Source: an uncultured Planctomycetia bacterium
GTDB taxonomy: Bacteria > Planctomycetota > UBA1135 > GCA-002686595
DNA: 21,078 nt
NCBI GenBank assembly: GCA_937952135.1
Contig: CALFYL010000183.1
Span: 1-21,078, forward strand
Direction: 5' to 3'
This document shows positions 14,361 to 21,078 of the stretch, one piece after another. The translations under genes were made by a program, and so were the position numbers. The notes beneath the pieces are model-generated. The model saw only the letters and a list, made by a program, of their open reading frames with translations. It did not search any database and was not told where the DNA came from. The first letter of the stretch is position 1, and each line of letters starts with the position of its first letter.

Positions 14361-17300
14361 GTGTCCCGCAGCGCCGTCCTCGTTCTCCTCGCCAGCGTCC
14401 TGTTCGTGGTGCTCGGCGGTCTCTTGTGGCTCACGATGTCGGACTCGGGCAACTCGGAGGCGAGCACCGCGCCCACCGAGGCGCCGGCCGTGAACGCGCC
14501 GAAGGCGCCGGACGTCGCGCTCGAGGCGCCGGCTGAGCAAGCGCAAGTCGCCGACGATTCCGCGAGCTCCGAGCGCACCGCGATCGCGCGCGGAGAGTCG
14601 GCGCCGGCTGCGGCGCCGGCGGACACGCAGCGCGGGGCCGCGGAGCTCACGGGCATCGTGCGCAGCGCCTCGGGCGCTCCGGTCGCGGGCGCGCGCGTCG
14701 TGGCGTTCGCGGGGGACATGGGGATCGACTTCGGCTTGCCGCTCGACGCCGAGGGCAACGATTTTCCCGGCCGCCGCCGCATCGAAGCGAAAACCGACTC
14801 GGAAGGGCGCTTCAAGCTCGTCGGCGTGAACAACGGGCGTCAGCGTGTCGCTGTCCGCGCTCCGAAGTTCGCGCCCTACGACGCGAACGATGTCGTGGTG
14901 CCGGCGGGCGCGAACCACGACCTCGGCGTGATCGTGCTCGAACTCGGCGGCGTGCTGACCGGACGCGTCGTCGACCGCCGCGGCGCGCCGATCGCGGGCG
15001 CGCACATCCGCCAGGTGCTCGAGACCACGGGCAACGCGAGGATCGTGCTCGCGGGGAGCTTGAAGCCGAGCGTCGAACTCGCGCAGGCCGGCGCCGACGG
15101 CAGCTTCAGCATCGACACCTTGCCGACGGGGCCCTTCAACCTGCGCGTGTGGCACGACGATCATCCCGACCAAACCGCGAGCGGCACGGTCGCGCTTCCC
15201 GGGCAGGTGCTCGCGCCGCTCACGATCGTGCTCGACGACGGCTACTCGATCGCGGGGCGCGTCACCGGGGCGCCCGCCGCTGCAGTGAGCGAGCTCAGCG
15301 TCCGCGCCACGCCTCGACGCGAGGGAGCGGCGCTCGATTTCGACTTCGACTTCGACTTCGACACCAGCGCCGCGCAAGGCGGTGAGGGGCGCTCGGCGAA
15401 GCTCGCCGCCGACGGCTCGTTCGAGGTGCGAGGCCTGCGCGAAGAGCGCGACTACGCCCTCGGTTTGCGCCGCAGCGGGGGGCCGGGCGCGTTCGAGTTC
15501 GGCCAGCGCCTCTCGTCGCGCGTCGAAGCACGCGCCGGCGCGCGCGGCGTCGAGATCGCCTACCGCCCCGAGTCGAGCCTCGTGTGCCAAGTGATCGACG
15601 CTCGCACGCGCCAGCCGATCGAAGAGCTGCGCGTGAGCGCGGGCATCGGCTTTCCGATGCCGGTCGCCGCGCCCGCGGGCGCCGGGCGCAATCGTTTCGC
15701 CGAAGGCCGCGTGCGCGCCGGGAACCTGCGACCGCGCCCCGAGAACGACCGCGCCACGCTGCAGATCGAAGCGGTGGGCTACCGCCAGTGGTCGCGCGAG
15801 GACATCGTCCTGCGCGAAGGCGAGACCCTCGATCTCGGCGTCGTCGAACTCCAGCCGACGCCCGTGGTGCGTGTGACGGTGCTCGACGACGCGAGCGGCC
15901 AGCCGCTCGAGGGTGCGCGCGTGACCTTGCGCAAGGCGCGCGAGGAATCCCCGCGCGATCGATTCTCGCGCTCGATCGCCGTGCGCGCCGGCGCGGCCAG
16001 CGGCGACGACGAAGAGCCCGAGTTCGCCTTCGACGGCGAGGATTCGCGCTCGGCGCGCACCGACGAACGCGGAGAGGCGCGGCTGACGAGCTTCGAGGGC
16101 CAGCGCTGCGAACTGGCGGTCTCCCACGCGAAGTTCGCGCCGCACGCGAGCGAGCCTTTCGTCGCGGGCCTCGAGGGCGATGAGAGGACCGTGCGTCTGC
16201 GCCTGGGCGGCAGCGCGCGCGTGACGCTGCTCAGCGCGGCTGGCGAGCCGATCGCCGGCGGGCGTGTGGAGCGGCGTTCCGGCGGCGGCAACGAACCAGT
16301 CGTGTTCGGACCCGGCGGGACGAACAGCGCGGTGACCGACGCGACAGGCGTCGCGAAGTTCGAACGGCTCGCCGCGGGCGTGCACGAGTTCCGGCCCGCG
16401 CCGTCCGACGGCGGGATGATCGGTGGCGGCGGCGCGTTCGTCATGGTCTCCGGGATGGAGGGGGACGACGACGCGTGGAGTTCCGTCGAGGTGCGCGAAG
16501 GCGAGGAAGTCGAGCTCACGTTGCACGCCCCGCTCGAAGTGCTCGTGAGCGGCGTGGTGCGAGAAGGCGGGGAGCCGCTCGCGGGGGCGACGGTGAGCCT
16601 CGCGCCGAAGCGAGCCGAGGGCGAACCGCGCATGCCGCGTTTGCCCTTCGGCGGCGGCCCGACGGCGCGCACCGACGCGCGCGGGACGTACCAGCTCAGC
16701 GGCGTCGAGCCCGGCGAGTACACGCTGTCGGTGAGCCACCCGTCGCGCGCGATGGAGACGGAGCTCGAGCTGCGCGTCGCCGAGCGCGACACGCGGCAGG
16801 ACATCGCGCTGTCGATCGCGACGATCGAAGGGCGCGTGGTCGGCAGCGAGGGCGAGCCGCTCTCCGGCGTCCGCGTGAGCGCCGAACGCGACCAGGGCGC
16901 CAACCAGCCGCGTGCGGTGGTGCGCATGGTGTTCGCGGGCGACAACGGCGGCGTCGGCATGGTCGGCGGCGAAGGCGGGGCCGAGAACGTGTTCACGGAT
17001 GCCGACGGGCGTTACACGCTGCGCGGCGTTGCGACCGAGACGCCGCTCGTCGTGCGCGCGGAGCTGAAGGGGCTTCAACCGGCGCGCTCCGAGGCCTTCG
17101 AGGTGCGCGAGAACGAGAGCAAGCGCGGCGTCGATCTGAAGCTCGCGAAGGCGGGCGAGATCGAAGTGAGCGCGTTCAAGGCCGACGGTTCGCCGGCGCA
17201 GATGGTGATCGTGACCGCCACTCCCGAAGGCGAACTGGCGGCGACCGCGGAGCGCAAGACGGGCTTCATCCAGGAGGGCGGCAAGACCACGCTCGACGGG

Positions 17301-17441
17301 CTCGCGCCGGGTTCGTGGAAGGTGAGCGTGCGCTCGGTCGGCGGGGTGCAGAACGCCGGCCGCACCAGCTCGCCGCCGATCGAGCAGGTCGTCGCGGTGA
17401 AGCCGGGGGTCGCGAGCCCGGTGCGTTTCGACCTTCCCTGA
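14361..17441 (+). CDS. Large membrane-anchored protein with about eight carboxypeptidase-regulatory-like modules
   Basis: A 1026-residue protein. One hydrophobic segment (about 4-25, AVLVLLASVLFVVLGGLLWL) acts as a signal anchor, followed by an Ala/Pro/Glu-rich linker to about 90. The rest is a string of beta-sandwich modules of the CarboxypepD_reg/CnaB-like type, marked by G.V....G.P..GA.V. They start near residues 95 (GIVRSASGAPVAGARV), 196 (GRVVDRRGAPIAGAHI), 296, 503 (VLDDASGQPLEGARV), 619 (LLSAAGEPIAGGRV), 727 (GVVREGGEPLAGATV), 821 (GRVVGSEGEPLSGVRV) and 933. No enzyme domain is seen, so a structural, adhesive or scaffold role outside the cytoplasm is likely. Residues 326-334 are a DF dipeptide repeat encoded by a hexamer tract. 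The GTG start is supported by GGAG six bases upstream. It is divergent from the metallopeptidase-like operon. No LPXTG or other sorting tail was seen at the C terminus. Confidence 0.85.
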   Translation: MSRSAVLVLLASVLFVVLGGLLWLTMSDSGNSEASTAPTEAPAVNAPKAPDVALEAPAEQAQVADDSASSERTAIARGESAPAAAPADTQRGAAELTGIVRSASGAPVAGARVVAFAGDMGIDFGLPLDAEGNDFPGRRRIEAKTDSEGRFKLVGVNNGRQRVAVRAPKFAPYDANDVVVPAGANHDLGVIVLELGGVLTGRVVDRRGAPIAGAHIRQVLETTGNARIVLAGSLKPSVELAQAGADGSFSIDTLPTGPFNLRVWHDDHPDQTASGTVALPGQVLAPLTIVLDDGYSIAGRVTGAPAAAVSELSVRATPRREGAALDFDFDFDFDTSAAQGGEGRSAKLAADGSFEVRGLREERDYALGLRRSGGPGAFEFGQRLSSRVEARAGARGVEIAYRPESSLVCQVIDARTRQPIEELRVSAGIGFPMPVAAPAGAGRNRFAEGRVRAGNLRPRPENDRATLQIEAVGYRQWSREDIVLREGETLDLGVVELQPTPVVRVTVLDDASGQPLEGARVTLRKAREESPRDRFSRSIAVRAGAASGDDEEPEFAFDGEDSRSARTDERGEARLTSFEGQRCELAVSHAKFAPHASEPFVAGLEGDERTVRLRLGGSARVTLLSAAGEPIAGGRVERRSGGGNEPVVFGPGGTNSAVTDATGVAKFERLAAGVHEFRPAPSDGGMIGGGGAFVMVSGMEGDDDAWSSVEVREGEEVELTLHAPLEVLVSGVVREGGEPLAGATVSLAPKRAEGEPRMPRLPFGGGPTARTDARGTYQLSGVEPGEYTLSVSHPSRAMETELELRVAERDTRQDIALSIATIEGRVVGSEGEPLSGVRVSAERDQGANQPRAVVRMVFAGDNGGVGMVGGEGGAENVFTDADGRYTLRGVATETPLVVRAELKGLQPARSEAFEVRENESKRGVDLKLAKAGEIEVSAFKADGSPAQMVIVTATPEGELAATAERKTGFIQEGGKTTLDGLAPGSWKVSVRSVGGVQNAGRTSSPPIEQVVAVKPGVASPVRFDLP
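15336..15362 (+). repeat. In-frame hexanucleotide tract encoding alternating Asp-Phe
   Basis: Four and a half copies of gacttc (first codon gat) encode DFDFDFDFD at residues 326-334 of the modular protein, inside the third module. The unit is six bases long, so slippage would add or remove two residues without a frameshift. Asp-Phe alternation would suit an exposed beta-strand, with acidic side chains on one face. Confidence 0.85.
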
Positions 17442-17481
17442 CGCCGCGAAGCGTGGGGAGTCGCGGCTGGCCGAGCCGTCT

Positions 17482-17528
17482 CGCGCCGAGCCTTTCCGCG
17501 CGGATCTCGGGCGGAGAGGCTCGGCGCG
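17482..17528 (+). terminator. Long hairpin downstream of the modular protein gene
   Basis: The arms are 17482-17499 and 17511-17528: 18 pairs with a single G-U wobble and an 11-base loop. It begins 41 bases after the stop of the 1026-residue protein and ends 120 bases before the HAD gene. There is no T tract after it on either strand, so it would be a terminator of the non-canonical kind or an mRNA-protecting structure. It is the most stable short hairpin I saw in the window besides the repeat element. Confidence 0.55.
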
Positions 17529-17648
17529 CGCAGGCCTCGGATCGACGTCGGCGGTGCTTGGACTCGATACCTGGGGTTCGTTCCCGCGAACGCTTGATGC
17601 GCGCCGCGCTGGACAATCCCTCCGCGTCCCGTAGCTTCGTTCGCTTCG

Positions 17649-18512
17649 ATGACGCAGCGCGACTACGACGCCCTCCTGCTCGACCTCGACGGCACCCTGC
17701 TCGACGAGGGCGACCGCATCCACCCGCGAACGCTCGAGGCGCTGCGCGCGGCGTCGCGCGACGGCGTGCGCGTCATGGTGGCGACCGGGCGCTCCGAGCT
17801 CGCGACGATCCCGGTGCTCGAGCAACTCGGCATCGAGCATCCCGCCGTCGTGTTCAACGGCGCCGGCGTCTGGTGCCCGTCCGCGCGGCGGCTGATCGAG
17901 GAGCGCGTGCTCTCCGAGCGCACGATCGCGCGCGCGGTCCGCTTCGGTGTCGAGGGCGGCTACATGACCGTAGCGATGTGCGCGGGCGTGAAGTACGCGA
18001 CCGCGCCACGCGACGCCGCCGAACTCGGCGCGTTGAAGGACATGAAGGGGCTGGTCACCGTGCCCGCGGAGGCGCTGTTCGACCGCCGCGCGCTGCGCAT
18101 CACGTTCTTCTCCAATCGCCACGAGACGTCGGACGAGTTCGCGGCGCAGATCGAGGCCGCCATCGCGCAGCCGATCTACACGACGCACTTCCCGCTTGCG
18201 TGCCTGCCGCACCACCGCGAGAGCCGCATGCTCGTCGCGGACATCCATCCGCCGTGCAAGGGCAAGGCCGAAGCGCTGCGCTGGCTCCAGGAGGAGCACG
18301 GCGTCGATCCGGAGCGCGTCGTCGCGGTCGGAGACGCGGGCAACGACGTGCCGATGATGCGCGCGGCCGGGCTCGGGGTGGCGATGGGCAACGCCTATCC
18401 GGACGCGCTCGCAGCCGCCGACCGCGTGATCGGCACGAACGCCACGGACGCCATCGGCTGCCTCGTCGAAGAGCTGTTTCTCGGCGGCCGCGCCGGCGTC
18501 GCCGCGAGCTGA
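17649..18512 (+). CDS. HAD superfamily hydrolase, Cof/YidA type
   Basis: A 287-residue cytoplasmic phosphatase of the HAD-IIB (Cof) group, acting through an aspartyl-phosphate on sugar phosphates, nucleotides or flavin phosphates. Motif I is LLDLDGTLL (nucleophile D12, acid/base D14). Motif II is MVATGRS (T46). The basic motif III lies in HPPCKGKAEAL (K204/K206). Motif IV is VAVGDAGNDVPMM with acidic residues D229 and D233, followed by the characteristic GLGVAMGNA. The large type-IIB cap lies at about residues 85-195. The ATG at 17649 begins directly before motif I. The gene stands alone between a long hairpin and the convergent zinc-ribbon gene. The substrate cannot be predicted. Confidence 0.92.
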   Translation: MTQRDYDALLLDLDGTLLDEGDRIHPRTLEALRAASRDGVRVMVATGRSELATIPVLEQLGIEHPAVVFNGAGVWCPSARRLIEERVLSERTIARAVRFGVEGGYMTVAMCAGVKYATAPRDAAELGALKDMKGLVTVPAEALFDRRALRITFFSNRHETSDEFAAQIEAAIAQPIYTTHFPLACLPHHRESRMLVADIHPPCKGKAEALRWLQEEHGVDPERVVAVGDAGNDVPMMRAAGLGVAMGNAYPDALAAADRVIGTNATDAIGCLVEELFLGGRAGVAAS

Positions 18513-18514
18513 GT

Positions 18515-18551
18515 CGCGCCGCTCGAGCGGGGTTCGCTCGACAGGGGCGCG
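18515..18551. terminator. Possible bidirectional hairpin between convergent genes
   Basis: The outer arms cgcgcc (18515-18520) and ggcgcg (18546-18551) and the inner arms cgagcg (18524-18529) and cgctcg (18535-18540) can pair, with a small internal loop. It fills almost the whole gap between the stop of the HAD gene and the stop of the FmdB-type gene. No T tract is present, so this is only a candidate. Confidence 0.35.
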
Positions 18552-18917
18552 TCAGCCCTTGGACTTCTTCGGCTTCGCCGAACCGCTCTCGGACTTCGCC
18601 TTCGGCGCATCGGCGGGTTTCGCCGCCGGCGCGGGACTCTCGGCGCACGGTCCGCCGCTCGCGGCGCAGGACTTCGCGTCGCCCGCGCAGCTCGCTCCCT
18701 TGTTGTCGGCTGCCGCCGCCTGTTGGTACGAGGAGCTGCGGTAGTCCGTCTGGTAGAAGCCCGAGCCCTTGAACAGAATCCCGGCGCCGGCGCCGATCTG
18801 CCGAACGAGTTTCGAAGCGCCGCACTCGGGGCACTTCTTCTTCGGCTTCTCGGACATCGACTGGAAGTACTCGACGCGCGCCTCGCAGGCGGAGCAGAGG
18901 TAGTCGTAGGTGGGCAT
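18552..18917 (-). CDS. FmdB-type zinc ribbon protein
   Basis: A 121-residue protein opening with the family's MPTYDYLCSACE. It has a four-cysteine zinc ribbon made of C8-x2-C11 and C29-x2-C32 (KKCPECGA), then the conserved GAGILFKGSGFYQTDYR stretch. The C-terminal half is Ala/Ser/Lys/Pro-rich and carries three further cysteines spaced by seven (C77, C84, C91), which are not part of the ribbon. The family was named from an amidase operon and is thought to be a small regulator, but its role is not established. The gene starts nine bases after the grpE stop, so it belongs to the dnaJ-grpE transcript. Its position suggests a role linked to proteostasis. Confidence 0.92.
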   Translation of the reverse strand: MPTYDYLCSACEARVEYFQSMSEKPKKKCPECGASKLVRQIGAGAGILFKGSGFYQTDYRSSSYQQAAAADNKGASCAGDAKSCAASGGPCAESPAPAAKPADAPKAKSESGSAKPKKSKG

Positions 18918-18926
18918 CGTGGCGCT

Positions 18927-19499
18927 CTAGTCGGTTTCGCTCGGCGTTTCGCCGGGGGTGTTCGTCGCGGCGGCGACCGCGACTTGAACGTGCGTCGGAC
19001 GCAACACGGCGCCGCGCCAGGTCCAGCCGCGGCGCAGCACGTTCACGATCGTTCCCGGCGCGTGCTCGGTGCTGGGCGTGGTCGAGACCGCCTCGTGCAG
19101 CTTCGGATCGAACTGCGCGGACTCAGGGATCGGCAGCGCGCCTTCCTGAGCGAGCGCATGGAGGAACTGCTTGCGCGTCAGCTCGACTCCGTGAGCCAGT
19201 TGGCGCGCGTCGTCGCTCTTGGGTTCCATGAGCAGCGCGAAGTCGAGGTTGTCCACGACCACGAAGAGGTTCTGCAGCAGGTTCTCGAGCGAGCGCCGCA
19301 CCGCGTTGTCGATGTCGACCTGCGTGCGCTTGCGAAGGTTCTGGTAATCGGCGCGCGCGCGCGCGAGTTGCGCGGTGAGTTCCTCGCTCACGCTCTTCTC
19401 GGCGGCGGGCGCGGTCGTCGCGGGCGCGTCCGAGTCCTGCGCCGGTGCGGAGTTCTCGCCCTTCGACGGGTTCGCGGTGTCGGTGCTTTCGTCGCTCAT
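18927..19499 (-). CDS. grpE: Nucleotide exchange factor GrpE
   Basis: A 190-residue cochaperone that releases ADP from DnaK. Residues 1-38 are a disordered acidic/Ala/Pro-rich head. The long helix follows (EELTAQLARARADYQNLRKRTQVDIDNAVRRS). The core motifs are LLQNLFVVVDNLDFALL (74-90), FDPKLHEAVST (130-140), PGTIVNVLRRGWTWRGAVLRPTHVQV (148-173). GGAG lies six bases before the ATG at 19499. The gene is 53 bases downstream of dnaJ and nine bases upstream of the zinc-ribbon gene. The head is of ordinary length and nothing looks broken. Confidence 0.95.
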   Translation of the reverse strand: MSDESTDTANPSKGENSAPAQDSDAPATTAPAAEKSVSEELTAQLARARADYQNLRKRTQVDIDNAVRRSLENLLQNLFVVVDNLDFALLMEPKSDDARQLAHGVELTRKQFLHALAQEGALPIPESAQFDPKLHEAVSTTPSTEHAPGTIVNVLRRGWTWRGAVLRPTHVQVAVAAATNTPGETPSETD

Positions 19500-19552
19500 G
19501 GTGGGCTCCGATGGAGTGGCGTTGCGGTGGCTGCTCGGGCGGCGTCGGCCGG

Positions 19553-20683
19553 TCAGTTGAAGTAGCTGACGATCTTCTCGAAGAACGACTTGTGGCCCGA
19601 GCTCTTGCGGTCGAGCTCGGCGAACTCCTTGAGCAGTTCGCGCTGGCGCTCGTTCAACTTCTTCGGCACTTCGACGAACACGCGCACGAGTTGATCGCCG
19701 CGGCCGCGGCCCTCGAGCACCGGCAGGCCCTGTCCGCGCAGGCGGAAGACCTTGCCGCTCTGCGTGCCGGCGGGGATGCTCATCTCGGCTCGTCCGCGCA
19801 GCGTCGGGATCTCCACCGAGTCGCCCATGGCCATCTGCGCGAACGACACCGGGATCTCGGTGATCACGTCGGCGCCGCTGCGCTGGAAGATCTTGTGCTC
19901 GACTTCGCGCACGACGACGTACAGGTCGCCCCGCTGGCCGCCCGGCTCGCCCGCGTCGCCTTCTCCGGAGACGCGCAGGCGCACGCCTTCCTCGATGCCC
20001 GCCGGGATGCGAATCGGGATCTCGGCCTTGGTGGTCTCGGTTCCCGCGCCGCGGCACGCGCTGCACGGAGTCTCGATCATCTGTCCGGCGCCTTGGCAGC
20101 GCGGACAGGTCGTGACCATGGCGAAGAAGCCCTGGCTGCGGTGCACCTGGCCGCGACCGTTGCAGGTCGTGCACTGCGTGCGCGAGGTGCCGGGCTTCGC
20201 GCCGCTTCCACTGCACGTGCTGCAGGAATCCTGGCGCTTGAGCACCACGGTTCGCTCGACGCCCTGGTCGATCTCCTCGAGCGTGAGGTCGAGCACGATC
20301 TTGAGGTCGCGGCCGCGCTGCGGTCCCGCACGGCCGCGCCGGCCACCGCCTCCGCCGCCGAACAGATCGCCGAACACGCCGCCGCCGAACACGTCGCCGA
20401 AGGCGGCGAAGATGTCCTCCATGTTCTCGAACTTCTGGCCCTGGAAGCCGCCAGCGTCGAAAGCACGGTGTCCGAACTGGTCGTAGTTGCGGCGCTTCTG
20501 CTCGTCGCCGAGCACGTCGTAGGCTTCCGCCGCTTCCTTGAACTTGGCCTCCGCCTCCTTGTCCCCCGGGTTGCGGTCGGGGTGGTGCTTCATCGCCAGC
20601 TTGCGGTAGGCCTTCTTGACCTCGTCGGCGCCGGCGGTCTTCTCGACTCCGAGCACTTCGTAGTAGTCGCGCTTGTCGCTCAT
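19553..20683 (-). CDS. dnaJ: Chaperone protein DnaJ
   Basis: A 376-residue type-I (class A) Hsp40 that delivers substrates to DnaK and stimulates its ATPase. The J domain is at 5-70 with HPD at 34-36. The Gly/Phe-rich linker is at about 76-120. The cysteine-rich domain has four CxxCxGxG motifs: CSTCSGSG (154), CTTCNGRG (171), CPRCQGAG (193) and CSACRGAG (207), giving two zinc sites. The two beta-barrel substrate domains follow, ending at SYFN. The Shine-Dalgarno AGGAG (20691-20695 on the minus strand) is seven bases before the ATG. It is the first gene after groEL on this strand, followed by grpE and the zinc-ribbon gene. Confidence 0.97.
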   Translation of the reverse strand: MSDKRDYYEVLGVEKTAGADEVKKAYRKLAMKHHPDRNPGDKEAEAKFKEAAEAYDVLGDEQKRRNYDQFGHRAFDAGGFQGQKFENMEDIFAAFGDVFGGGVFGDLFGGGGGGRRGRAGPQRGRDLKIVLDLTLEEIDQGVERTVVLKRQDSCSTCSGSGAKPGTSRTQCTTCNGRGQVHRSQGFFAMVTTCPRCQGAGQMIETPCSACRGAGTETTKAEIPIRIPAGIEEGVRLRVSGEGDAGEPGGQRGDLYVVVREVEHKIFQRSGADVITEIPVSFAQMAMGDSVEIPTLRGRAEMSIPAGTQSGKVFRLRGQGLPVLEGRGRGDQLVRVFVEVPKKLNERQRELLKEFAELDRKSSGHKSFFEKIVSYFN

Positions 20684-20756
20684 CGCGGATCTCCTCTGGG
20701 TCGTGAGCGTGACGGAGTCGAGGGGCGGTGGGTGGGATGCGGCTGCGGATTGGGTT

Positions 20757-20794
20757 GCGCCCCGACCGCACGTGGTTGCGCGCGGCCGGGGCGC
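20757..20794 (-). terminator. Hairpin between groEL and dnaJ
   Basis: The arms 20757-20769 and 20782-20794 pair at 12 of 13 positions around a 12-base loop. The hairpin lies in the 146-base gap between the groEL stop and the dnaJ start. No T run follows on the minus strand, so it may be a non-canonical terminator, an attenuator or an mRNA processing site that sets groEL and dnaJ levels apart. The rest of the gap shows no clear promoter and no CIRCE-type repeat. Confidence 0.45.
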
Positions 20795-20829
20795 GGATCG
20801 TCAGCGATTCGCGCGGAGCGGAGCCCCGC

Positions 20830-21078
20830 TCACGCGATCGAGCCCTCGACCTTGGCGGTGTCGGGCTTGAGCTCGGTGATCATCGAGTCCGTGGTCAGGA
20901 GCAGCCCCGCGATCGAGGCCGCGTTCTGCAGCGCGCAGCGCACGACCTTCGCGGGGTCGATCACGCCGGCCTTGAACATGTCCATGTACTCGCCGGTGAG
21001 CGCGTTGAAGCCCCAACTGCCGCTCTTCTCGCGCACCATCTCGACCACCACCGCGCCGTCGTAGCCCGCGTTCTGGGC
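20830..21078 (-). CDS. groEL: Chaperonin GroEL, C-terminal part (5' end beyond the window)
   Basis: The last 82 codons of a 60-kDa chaperonin, open to the window edge. Typical C-terminal GroEL sequence is clear: AQNAGYDGAVVVEMV, then GFNALTGEYMDMFKAGVIDPAKV, RCALQNAASIAGLLLTTD. It ends KPDTAKVEGSIA, without the Gly-Gly-Met tail that most single-copy GroELs carry. That tail is often missing or altered in additional GroEL copies, so this genome may have more than one. It lies 146 bases upstream of dnaJ on the same strand, with a hairpin in between. Confidence 0.95.
   Translation of the reverse strand, partial: AQNAGYDGAVVVEMVREKSGSWGFNALTGEYMDMFKAGVIDPAKVVRCALQNAASIAGLLLTTDSMITELKPDTAKVEGSIA

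Noticed and set aside
13635..18299. A minus-strand open frame of about 1550 codons across the modular protein gene and part of the metallopeptidase-like gene
   Set aside because: It is opposite the well-supported 1026-residue gene, is Arg/Ala/His-rich as expected for the reverse of GC-rich coding DNA, and shows no domain. High GC suppresses stops, so long antisense frames are expected.
20684..20829. Search for a CIRCE (HrcA) operator near dnaJ
   Set aside because: No TTAGCACTC/GAGTGCTAA pair or near match is visible. If present it would more likely lie upstream of groES/groEL, outside the window.

Overview
The window is about 21 kb of very GC-rich bacterial DNA, densely coding on both strands, with no RNA gene, CRISPR array, prophage or transposase gene. 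A lipid A gene (lpxB) and a lipoprotein signal point to a Gram-negative cell plan. Secreted squalene-cyclase-fold repeats, DUF1570/peptidase-MA-like proteins and a large protein with carboxypeptidase-regulatory-like modules are a mix common in Planctomycetota. That assignment is an inference from gene content; no rRNA or marker phylogeny is available here.

Layout. 1-2180: a 5'-truncated short-chain dehydrogenase and a Nudix hydrolase (+), then a convergent fumarylacetoacetate hydrolase family gene (-). 2216-4051 (-): an exported protein with prenyltransferase/squalene-oxidase repeats, probably cotranscribed with the FAH gene. 4225-4899 (+): a nitroreductase-fold protein that looks like a bacterial iodotyrosine deiodinase homologue. 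4973-6340 (-): lpxB. Three copies of a 37-40 bp repeat surround lpxB, and one of them supplies its last codons and stop. 6502-7209 (+): a small membrane TPR protein. 7229-8928 (-): an ABC-2 exporter (permease plus ATPase). 8980-9744 (+): an atypical RIO/Kdo-kinase-like kinase. 9791-14008 (-): a probable three-gene operon of two HExxH metallopeptidase-like exported proteins and a lipoprotein. Its promoter side carries four 15-bp tandem repeats. 14361-17441 (+): a 1026-residue membrane-anchored multi-module protein, followed by an 18-bp-stem hairpin. 17649-18512 (+): a Cof-type HAD phosphatase. 18552-21078 (-): a chaperone cluster in the order groEL (C-terminal part), dnaJ, grpE and an FmdB-type zinc ribbon.

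How the genes work together. The clearest functional unit is the chaperone cluster: GroEL folding chamber, and DnaJ/GrpE as partners of a DnaK encoded elsewhere. The 9.8-14 kb operon and the divergent 14.4-17.4 kb gene look like a cell-envelope set, namely two related exported gluzincin-like proteins, a lipoprotein and a surface or periplasmic modular protein. LpxB and the atypical kinase may both act on the outer envelope, but they are not adjacent and the link is weak. The most notable observations are the deiodinase-like gene with its full substrate-binding triad, and the repeat family that has been recruited as the 3' end of lpxB.
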